Shown: piece by piece, positions 16,064-22,499 of the stretch
Position numbering within the stretch: the stretch's first letter is position 1
Layout of the letters: every line of letters begins with the position of its first letter
Assembly: GCF_945873775.1 (NCBI RefSeq)
Contig: NZ_CAMCEC010000014.1
Span: 1 to 58,728, forward strand
Source of the DNA: an uncultured Treponema sp.
GTDB taxonomy: Bacteria > Spirochaetota > Spirochaetia > Treponematales > Treponemataceae
Direction: 5' to 3'
Length of the DNA stretch: 58,728 bases
Translations under genes and position numbers: made by a program
Notes under the pieces: model-generated
Seen by the model: only the letters and a program-made list of their open reading frames with translations
Database searches by the model: none
What the model was told of the DNA's origin: nothing

Positions 16064-16930
16064 TCATATTTTTTTGAATTCATTAAGTCTTAACAGAATC
16101 TCTTCGTTAGTCATAATTCGATTCTCATTGACATTTGCTTTTACAAACCAATCTGGAATGGATTCTCCTTGGCTTATATTTCCCATGCATAAAAGAGACT
16201 CTTTATCTTCTGAAATATAACTGAAAAAACAATTCTGACATTTGGAAAATCTTACGTCGAACATTTTTGCAATTCTGTTGACGATAACGCCGCACTTCAT
16301 CGGGCATTGTTGTACAATTCCGCTTTTAATAAACTTTCGAATTCCTTTTGCTTTTATCAGCTCTTTTTTGTATTCCAAAGTCATTTTGGCAATTGTATCA
16401 TCATAAATCACCCGAATATTCTTCGTGTCGTAAATTGCATTTTTTATGTCATCTTTGTTTTCATATTTTATTTTTGACAAATCGATTTCAAATGTTGTGA
16501 GTTTCTTATTCAAAATCTTACCAAATTTTACATTATCAACCGCATGAGTAACAAAAATTTCAATAGCAATTTTGTCTTCACCACAAACAGCAAGAATATC
16601 AGGAATTATTTCCCCTAAATTTGATTCAAGTAAAATTTCATCCGCATGGATGAATTCAAGCTGTCCGTTCTTGTTTATTGAAGGCACACACCTTTCTTCT
16701 GCGATAATTTCTTTTGCAAGAATATGAAGTGCAGTCTGAGAGCAGTTTATGCTGTCGTTTCCGGTTGCGTGCGCAAAGTGATGGACTTTTATTTTGCCGT
16801 TGTTCTTTGCGACAAGCTCGCCGCCACATTCCTTGCAGAAACAGCAGCACTGTTTTCCGTTCGGAACTTCATCGATATATACATTTTTTCCGGCTTTATT
16901 CACAGCCATCAGGATATAGTTTTTGTTCAT
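16064..16930 (-). CDS. CoiA-like nuclease-fold protein
   Basis: A 288-residue protein similar to the CoiA-like family. The N-terminus has a zinc-ribbon-like CKECGGELVAKNNGK followed by VHHFAH (50-54), the family hallmark. A PD-(D/E)XK-type core follows: IIPDILAV with Asp111 and AIEIFVTHAVD with Glu124. The C-terminus carries further Cys pairs (CPMKCG, CQNC). CoiA proteins act in DNA uptake in Firmicutes, but relatives occur widely outside competence loci. Its ATG overlaps the stop of the RNase III-like gene (TAATG), so the two are translationally coupled. That pairing of a DNA- or RNA-directed nuclease with an RNase III is unusual and points to nucleic-acid defence or processing, by inference only. 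Confidence 0.7.
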   Translation of the reverse strand: MNKNYILMAVNKAGKNVYIDEVPNGKQCCCFCKECGGELVAKNNGKIKVHHFAHATGNDSINCSQTALHILAKEIIAEERCVPSINKNGQLEFIHADEILLESNLGEIIPDILAVCGEDKIAIEIFVTHAVDNVKFGKILNKKLTTFEIDLSKIKYENKDDIKNAIYDTKNIRVIYDDTIAKMTLEYKKELIKAKGIRKFIKSGIVQQCPMKCGVIVNRIAKMFDVRFSKCQNCFFSYISEDKESLLCMGNISQGESIPDWFVKANVNENRIMTNEEILLRLNEFKKI

Positions 16931-18039
16931 TATATTTTCCCCTCATCGTGCCAGATTCTCGCCATTCCGTGATAGAATGTCGGGATTTCCCATTTTTCGG
17001 TCTGCTCGATTTTTGGTTCCTTTATGAATTCCAAAAGTTTCAACGAAGCGTCCTGCTTCGCCTGCTTTTTTGACGCGTTGTCGGCTTCAAATGTTCCGTA
17101 GCCTTCGAGAATCGCCTTGCAGTTCCAGATTGGATTTCCGTTCTTGTCGTGGTATTCGTTGAATTCGTAGCGCACTTCCATAATCACTTTTTTCTGGAAT
17201 AGCTCGTGAAGCGTGCTTGCCGGATTTGTGTAGTCAAGATTCTGGAACTGCCGTTTTATTTCTTCCTGAATAAGAAACTGATAGGCTTTTTTTTCTGCGT
17301 CAAGTTTTGCCTGGGCGATTCCGTCGCCAATTCCTGTGAATTTATTTTCTCCAACTTGGATTCCGTATTCATGTTTCCCGGTTTTAGGATTTTTTGATGT
17401 GCTTCCAAAGCCGCCAAATCCGATTCCCATATTGAAAAGATTGTCCGATTGCCAGTCTTCAGGATTGTCTGTCTGCCATGCGAAAGGACGATAGCAAGGC
17501 TCTCCGAATCCAAGCCGGTGAGATTTTTCCTTGACAAGCAAAGCAAGGTAGCCGTTCGTTGTTTCCATATCCAGCATTGTCCGGCAGACTTTTTCAAGAT
17601 TTTCGTAGTTCCAGTCGCAGTCAGCGGCAACCGCCCCGATTATCGCCTCGAATAAATCTTCGTTTACGGACTTGCTTTTGTACACTTCATTTTTTTCATC
17701 GCTTTTTCCAAGATATAGAAACTTTGAAAACCCGATATTGTACATGCAGCGCGCAAGACTTTCCTTACTTACTAGAATCGATTTCAGTTTTGTAAGCTCG
17801 CCCTCGTTTTTTTCCGAGACAAGCTCATTGTTGAGAATTCTTGAAAATCTTTTGTACATCATCTTCGTAACAAAAAAATCAAGAATTTCGTCTCCGTAGA
17901 ATTCAAGAACCTCGTTGTTCTGAACTTCCGGATGCTCCTCCGAATAAGACTTGCGCGTGAATGCCTGCTCAAGCAGCTGCAAATTTTTAAACTGATAGTA
18001 GATGCTGCTCTGGACAAAGTCGATGTCCTGTCTGTTCAT
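16930..18039 (-). CDS. RNase III-like protein with extended double-stranded-RNA-binding region
   Basis: A 369-residue protein, longer than bacterial RNase III (about 225-250). The RNase III signature is NEVLEFYGDEILDF (Glu43, Glu46, Asp50) and the second metal site is EDLFEAIIGAV (Asp128, Glu131), so catalytic residues are intact. Residues about 165-265 contain a divergent dsRNA-binding-like segment (HEYGIQVGENKFTGIGDG, AKLDAEKKAYQFL), and residues 275-340 a clear one (STLHELFQKK, WNCKAILEGYGTF, SKKQAKQDASLKLLEFI). GGAG supports the start. It is probably not the housekeeping enzyme: it lacks an era or acpP neighbourhood and is coupled to a CoiA-like nuclease gene. Confidence 0.75.
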   Translation of the reverse strand: MNRQDIDFVQSSIYYQFKNLQLLEQAFTRKSYSEEHPEVQNNEVLEFYGDEILDFFVTKMMYKRFSRILNNELVSEKNEGELTKLKSILVSKESLARCMYNIGFSKFLYLGKSDEKNEVYKSKSVNEDLFEAIIGAVAADCDWNYENLEKVCRTMLDMETTNGYLALLVKEKSHRLGFGEPCYRPFAWQTDNPEDWQSDNLFNMGIGFGGFGSTSKNPKTGKHEYGIQVGENKFTGIGDGIAQAKLDAEKKAYQFLIQEEIKRQFQNLDYTNPASTLHELFQKKVIMEVRYEFNEYHDKNGNPIWNCKAILEGYGTFEADNASKKQAKQDASLKLLEFIKEPKIEQTEKWEIPTFYHGMARIWHDEGKI

Positions 18040-18277
18040 AAAATACTCCTAAAAAAGAATTTAGGCACAATAATCCTGTCTGCATGAGAAAATAAAAATG
18101 TTTGAATAATTAGGATTTAAGAAAACTGGAAATAAGAGAACTAAGAAGAATCTGTTTGCTACGCTTAACTTGCATCAAGACATGACAACCAAACTGATTT
18201 TAGAACAAGTATTTTCTGTTTTGCTTGTGCCTATGATTTGTATTCTATGCGAAAATCGGGGATTGTCAAGGAGAAAA

Positions 18278-18331
18278 TGTACAAAAACAAAAAACTATTT
18301 CTTAAAAATTCTTGTCTTTTGTTTTTGTACA
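18278..18331. repeat. Perfect 15-bp inverted repeat with 24-nt loop
   Basis: TGTACAAAAACAAAA at 18278-18292 and TTTTGTTTTTGTACA at 18317-18331. It lies just past the stop of the lipoprotein gene at 18344 and could act as its AT-rich terminator or as a protein-binding or element end. The 18040-18343 gap holds no convincing gene. Confidence 0.65.
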
Positions 18332-18343
18332 AGTTCTTCTCCC

Positions 18344-19249
18344 TTATCTCAAACCAAAATAACAGAACGCGGCTACCCATAAGCTTATTTTTTCCAGCTG
18401 TTCTGAATCTGTAATTTCCTCGGATATTGTTTTGCCATCGGAAGAACGATATTCAACATTAACCTTTTTTGCGAAACAAAAATCTTCAATTGCCATGTTT
18501 TCTTCACCCCATAGGTTATATGAATAAGCATTGTATTCGCTGTTATAGGAAATTTCATTTTCAACAATTGTTTCTTCGCCTGTTTCTTTTGTAATGCTCA
18601 GCCTAAAAAATCCTGCGTTTTCATCGCCTGATTTGCAGTTTTTAATTATCAAATAATAATATCCTTCGTCTCCTTTTAGAAAAAAAGTTCCTGAACCGGA
18701 CAAGTCAAAATCTGCAAGTTCCGGGTAATGAAAATGAAAAAAATCAGCCACAGAAAATGAGCTCATGGTTTCATCCTGAAAGTAAAAATCTATTTTATCT
18801 AACCGGTATTCATTTTTTCCTAAAAATGAGTCTGTCAAACTTACCTCATAACAATCTCCAGGAATCAAATCGAGCTTAACAAGCAAACTTGTATAATCAG
18901 GATTTCCTGTGCTGAAAAAAAATATTTCCGCCTGCGTGATTTTTTTTGCAGAAATATTGGCGAATTTCAAATATGGAGAAGAATACTTGCCTTTTTTTAA
19001 ACAATAATTTGATGGATAAACTATTGCAGGAACGGTAACCCCGGAATATTTCTGCCAGGCATAATTCATGGCTTTGCCTATAAAATCAGGATAATTCAAC
19101 ATAAAATGATAGCTGCTGGAAATATAATATTTTGCAGTTGTTGACGCTTCTAAATCGCCAGATGAAACTTCAGCTTTATTTTTACTGCGGGCTATATTGC
19201 AGGAAGTCAATGATAAAAACAAAAGCAACAGCAAAATGAATTTTTTCAT
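18344..19249 (-). CDS. Lipoprotein, 301 aa, function unknown
   Basis: The start at 19249 gives MKKFILLLLLFLSLTSC with Cys17 as lipidation site; an upstream in-frame codon at 19285 would overlap the promoter. The body has YYISSSYHFMLNYPDFIGKAMNYAWQKY and many short beta segments (GTFFLKGDEGYYYLIIKN resembles a pre-peptidase/C-terminal beta-sandwich pattern). No catalytic motif found. The -10 box of a good promoter (TTGATT, 17 nt, TATCCT) ends 7 nt before the ATG and there is no Shine-Dalgarno sequence, so the message is probably leaderless. Confidence 0.65.
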   Translation of the reverse strand: MKKFILLLLLFLSLTSCNIARSKNKAEVSSGDLEASTTAKYYISSSYHFMLNYPDFIGKAMNYAWQKYSGVTVPAIVYPSNYCLKKGKYSSPYLKFANISAKKITQAEIFFFSTGNPDYTSLLVKLDLIPGDCYEVSLTDSFLGKNEYRLDKIDFYFQDETMSSFSVADFFHFHYPELADFDLSGSGTFFLKGDEGYYYLIIKNCKSGDENAGFFRLSITKETGEETIVENEISYNSEYNAYSYNLWGEENMAIEDFCFAKKVNVEYRSSDGKTISEEITDSEQLEKISLWVAAFCYFGLR

Positions 19250-19256
19250 ATTATTT

Positions 19257-19285
19257 AGGATAAAATAAAAATTTTTTAAAATCAA
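19257..19285 (-). promoter_or_regulatory. Promoter of the 301-aa lipoprotein (leaderless geometry)
   Basis: TTGATT at 19280-19285, 17-nt spacer, TATCCT at 19257-19262 on the reverse strand; ATG after 7 nt. Confidence 0.45.
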
Positions 19286-19347
19286 TGGAAGCTATGTGCG
19301 AAACTTTATATCTCACCTCAAAAAAATGTTGGCTATAATTTTTAATG

Positions 19348-19376
19348 TTGACTATAAAGCAGGGCAATGTTATTAT
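19348..19376 (+). promoter_or_regulatory. Promoter of the toxin-antitoxin operon
   Basis: TTGACT, 17-nt spacer, TATTAT. The transcript would begin near 19383 and carry repeat copy 3 (19390-19479) in its 5' leader. Confidence 0.5.
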
Positions 19377-19389
19377 TTTACTTACAAAC

Positions 19390-19479
19390 TGTCATTGCCA
19401 GAGCAGCTCCGTTGTGTTTCTAAAAAACTCGGTTAGCAAAATATTACTTTAGCTTTTCTGGTCAAGAGCAAAGATGACA
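19390..19479. repeat. Palindromic intergenic element, copy 3 (diverged)
   Basis: Begins TGTCATTGCC and ends AGATGACA, with the internal CTCGGTTAGCAAA segment shared with copies near 14180 and 25920. Lies in the predicted leader of the antitoxin gene. Confidence 0.6.
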
Positions 19480-19504
19480 TTTCATTATATCTTAGGAGGA
19501 AACT

Positions 19505-19774
19505 ATGTGTAAAACTTCAATTTATGACGCGCGGAACAATCTTTCAAATTTCGTAAAGATTGCAGAAAGCGGTGAACCAGTTGAACTTACAAGGTACGGC
19601 AAGCCAGTTGCGGTAATTATTAGCTATGAGGAATATGAAAAAGAATCGCCCAAAAATAAAACAAGCTGGCTTTCAGAATGGCGCGAAGAATACAAGGATG
19701 CTCTAAGCGATGAAGGAATTCCTCTCGGACCAAAAGTTTATGCTGACCCTAACAGAGTGATTTTCGAGGAATAA
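19505..19774 (+). CDS. Phd/YefM-type antitoxin
   Basis: An 89-residue antitoxin: N-terminal DNA-binding Phd fold (SIYDARNNLSNFVKIAESGEPVELTRYGKPVAVIISYEEYE) and an acidic, flexible tail ending in ADPNRVIFEE that would wrap the toxin. AGGAGG gives a very strong ribosome site. Such antitoxins repress their own operon, usually together with the toxin. The toxin gene follows after 58 nt with its own GGAGG. Family assignment is secure. Confidence 0.88.
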   Translation: MCKTSIYDARNNLSNFVKIAESGEPVELTRYGKPVAVIISYEEYEKESPKNKTSWLSEWREEYKDALSDEGIPLGPKVYADPNRVIFEE

Positions 19775-19832
19775 ATAAGTACTGAAGATTTGTTTACAAG
19801 CAAATATAATAAGAATCACTTACGGAGGAAAA

Positions 19833-20264
19833 ATGAAAAAAATATATCTTCTTGATACAAACATCGTGTCCGAATTCTCAAAGGAACGTCCAAACCAAAA
19901 CGTGATTGATTTATATGAGGCAAGAAAAAATTTCTGTGCAATTTCCGCTGTAACCTGGCAGGAACTTATTTACGGAGTTGAGAAAATGCCAGAGGGAAAA
20001 CGCAAAGAATCAATCGTAAACTTTACTGAAAATCTAAAAAACAACATCGAGATAATTCCCTACGACGATTTTGCAGCAGGAATATGCGGTCAGCTTTTAG
20101 GAAAATGCCCAAAAGAAGGAAAATCTCTTCCATATTATGACACACAGATTGCCGCAACCGCAATTGCAAACGGAATGGTTCTTGTAACGCACAATACAAC
20201 AGATTTTGCAGAAGCCGCAGAACGCTCTTTTTTACATATGGAAGACTGGTTTTCTGTTAAATAA
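19833..20264 (+). CDS. PIN-domain toxin (VapC-like ribonuclease)
   Basis: A 143-residue PIN-domain protein. The acidic metal-binding residues are visible: LLDTNIVSEF (Asp8), WQELIYGVEK (Glu44), YYDTQIAATAI and HNTTDF near the C-terminus. PIN toxins cut tRNA or rRNA and arrest growth when the antitoxin is lost. All four acidic positions are kept, so it is probably active. The pair of a Phd-type antitoxin and a VapC-type toxin is a common mixed arrangement. Two copies of the palindromic element follow it. Confidence 0.88.
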   Translation: MKKIYLLDTNIVSEFSKERPNQNVIDLYEARKNFCAISAVTWQELIYGVEKMPEGKRKESIVNFTENLKNNIEIIPYDDFAAGICGQLLGKCPKEGKSLPYYDTQIAATAIANGMVLVTHNTTDFAEAAERSFLHMEDWFSVK

Positions 20265-20275
20265 AAAAAAGAACT

Positions 20276-20400
20276 TGTCATTCCCGCACTTGATGCCGCG
20301 ACGTTTGAGTAGCAAACTCGGTTTGGAATCTTTGACAACACAAAAGATTATCAACCGAGTTTCTTTCAGAAACACCGCAGGGGCAAGCCCAATAATGACA
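20276..20400. repeat. Palindromic intergenic element, copy 4 (long form)
   Basis: TGTCATTCCCGCACTTGATG ... AATAATGACA, 125 bp, with the inner GTTTGAGTAGCAAACTCGG and its partner CCGAGTTTCTTTCAGAAAC. Nearly the same as copy 5, 290 bp downstream in direct orientation. Confidence 0.75.
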
Positions 20401-20455
20401 AAAAAGATGTTTTTTTAGACATACCCAATGAACTCTATTAAAAAGATTGAAAAAA

Positions 20456-20536
20456 CTCGGCGAGAATTTTTTAAAACACGCCGTACTTTTTAAATTTCAC
20501 GCCGAGAATTCAAGGAAAACACGGCGTGTTTTTTTA
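20456..20536. other. Four-segment interleaved hairpin region
   Basis: CTCGGCG (20456-20462) pairs with CGCCGAG (20500-20506), while AACACGCCG (20475-20483) pairs with CGGCGTGTT (20522-20530), which is followed by TTTTTT. The pairings cross each other, so they form either alternative structures or a pseudoknot. Located between direct repeat copies 4 and 5. Confidence 0.6.
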
Positions 20537-20565
20537 TTTATGCCATTTACAACTAGAATTTTCTC

Positions 20566-20690
20566 TGTCATTTCCGCACTTGATGCTTCGACGTTTGCGT
20601 AGCAAACTCAGTTTAAAATCTTCGACAACACAAAGGATTATCAACCGAGTTTCTTCCAGAAACATCGCAGGGTCAAGCACGACAATGACA
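20566..20690. repeat. Palindromic intergenic element, copy 5 (long form)
   Basis: TGTCATTTCCGCACTTGATG ... CGACAATGACA, 125 bp, close match to copy 4. Confidence 0.75.
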
Positions 20691-20732
20691 AAAAAGATGC
20701 TTTTTGAACATTCTCTGACAATAAATGAAGTT

Positions 20733-21973
20733 TTATTTTACAGTGCGGGCTATGCGGAAGCCATTATCTTCGTAAAGGAAAGTTGTCAATGTAGTTTCAC
20801 CTTGATAAGAACGGTTAAAAATATTTGTAGACTCTTCTTCATAAAATCCCCCTCCTCTACGCACACATCCAGTTCCACTCGCAACAGGATCCGTCACTTC
20901 TCCTGTAGAAACAGTGTTTGATCTATCAGAACAAAACTCCCAGCAGTTTCCGCTCATATCATAAAGACCAATTCTGTTAGCATTTTTTAATCCAACTTCA
21001 TGAGTTATCTTAGTACTTCTATTACCATCTTCATTATACCATGCAACACCTTCTATATTGTTACTGCCAGCATAAGTATAATTCCAGTCATCAGCATCTT
21101 GATTTCCTCCACGGGCAGCAAATTCCCATTCTGCTTCTGTAGGCAAGCGATAACCATTATTTTCTAATTTATATGAAATTTGCCAAGTTGGAGCAATGGT
21201 CTTAATATTAGTAAAGTCAATATTGTCATAGTCAATTTCACTGCCATCCGACTGAGTAATTATATAACATTTATCAAGCCCCATTTTTATGGAAAGTTTA
21301 TTACAGAACAAAATCGCATGATACCAGTATATGCCTTCAACAGGACGCAGTTTTTGAATTTCTCCATCTGCAGGGGAATCCTTAAAATTGCTTGGATTTA
21401 CTCCCATTACAGCTTCATAAAGTTCCTGAGTTACTTCATACTTTCCTATGCTGTAGGGGCTTAAAGTTACTGTGCGGCCGTCAATAAAAACACCTTCTGT
21501 TCCGCTTCCTGTAATTGTTGTGGCGGTATCAATTACTGTTGTGAGAGCTGTTTTTTCAAGCTTGGTTTTGTCTATGACAATGCTTCCGTCTTTTGCAACA
21601 AAGCAGTTGGAAATTATAAGGCTAAAAGAGCATTCCGTGGTTTTATCCGCTTCAACTTCTATCTTTTTGCTTCCAGACGCGATAAGCTCATCATTATCGG
21701 AATCCCATGCTTCCGCTTCAACGGTATATTCGCCGGCTTCAAGCTCCGTGAATTCTATTGAAGCCCCCCCGATGCCGCTTCTTTCTCTATAGTTTCATTT
21801 TCGCCAATTACACGCACAACAAACTTGTCGGCATTTTCCTTGCTGTAAACATAGCGTCCGCCAGGCAAGGCAACACGAATTGAGCCACCCTTTTCAGAGC
21901 CGCCGCTCACATTCATGCAGGACGCAGCCACAAATAAAAACGCAAATAAAGCCGGAACAATAAATTTCTTCAT
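20733..21973 (-). pseudogene. Sulfatase-modifying-factor (FGE-domain) lipoprotein split by a G7 tract; possible phase-off gene
   Basis: Two frames make one protein. The first starts at the ATG at 21973 (GGAGG upstream): signal peptide with lipobox VAASC, then a beta-sandwich-like domain, and stops soon after a G7 tract (21764-21770). With one extra G the frame continues through ASIEFTELEAGEYTVEAEAW and GRTVTLSPYSIGKYEVTQELY into an FGE-sulfatase domain (NPSNFKDSPADGEIQKLRPVEG, GYRLPTEAEWEFAARGG, GLYDMSGNCWEF, GCVRRGGGFYEE, GFRIART), 413 residues in all with no other stop. Sequencing error, true decay or slipped-strand phase variation are all possible; the intact rest of the frame favours a recent or reversible change. 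FGE-like domains in treponemal lipoproteins are probably carbohydrate- or protein-binding rather than enzymatic. Repeat copies flank both ends. Confidence 0.8.
21764..21770 (-). repeat. G7 homopolymer inside lipoprotein coding sequence
   Basis: Seven C on the + strand (G7 in the sense strand). Eight or five G would restore the open frame. Confidence 0.85.
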
Positions 21974-22006
21974 AAAAGACCTCCAGTCAAAATGTATATA
22001 TTTAAA

Positions 22007-22146
22007 GATTGTCGGATCGAGTCCGACAATGACAAAGACACAGGACTGTCGAGTCAAGCCAGACAATGACAGTTTTACATTTTCATGCCATTATCAAGCT
22101 TGGATTTTTCTGTCATTCCCGCGCTTGACGCGGGAATCTCTGTTAT
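22007..22146. repeat. Palindromic intergenic element, copy 6 (composite)
   Basis: Contains GATTGTCGGATCGAGTCCGACAATGACA, then CTGTCGAGTCAAGCCAGACAATGACA, then TGTCATTCCCGCGCTTGACG with a CGGGAATC arm. Two 3' half-elements and one 5' half-element are nested here. Confidence 0.65.
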
Positions 22147-22256
22147 AAACAACTTTTAAGTAATCTATTTTACATTATACTGAATAAATTTCAAAAAACA
22201 ACTTTTTGGTAGAAAAATCGTCAGATTTTTCCAATCCCTGTGGCAATAAATGCTTA

Positions 22257-22298
22257 TAAAAAAGCCTCCAGCGCAAACTGTTCAAACTGCACTGGAGG
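22257..22298 (-). terminator. Terminator of tRNA-Val
   Basis: CCTCCAGTGCA/TGCGCTGGAGG stem on the reverse strand followed by CTTTTTT; a T-run on the other side may make it bidirectional. Confidence 0.7.
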
Positions 22299-22331
22299 TT
22301 TCGTTTTTCTAATGGCGGCAAAACAAAAAAA

Positions 22332-22405
22332 TGCGCGGCTTTGGAATCGAACCAAAGACCCCAAGCGTGTCATGCTTGTACTCTAACCAACTGAGCTAGT
22401 CGCGC
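22332..22405 (-). tRNA. tRNA-Val (GAC)
   Basis: A 74-nt cloverleaf on the reverse strand: acceptor GCGCGAC/GCCGCGC with one A-C mismatch, D-arm GCTC...GAGT, anticodon stem CAAGC/GCTTG around ATGACAC (anticodon GAC), T-arm TTTGG-TTCGATT-CCAAA and discriminator A. CCA is not encoded. Confidence 0.9.
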
Positions 22406-22463
22406 AAAATATGCGCTTATAATAACAAAACTTTTCCCCAGCGTCTACCCATTTGCATTACAA

Positions 22464-22492
22464 TTGAAACTTCAGTTTTTAACTGCTAAAAT
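22464..22492 (+). promoter_or_regulatory. Promoter of ABC-F gene (leaderless geometry)
   Basis: TTGAAA at 22464-22469, exact 17-nt spacer, TAAAAT at 22487-22492; ATG at 22500 after 7 nt, no Shine-Dalgarno sequence. Confidence 0.55.
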
Positions 22493-22499
22493 CTTGGGC

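Noticed and set aside
20276..20690. Insertion sequence
   Set aside because: The repeats are only ~125 bp each with no transposase frame between or near them; treated as palindromic elements instead.
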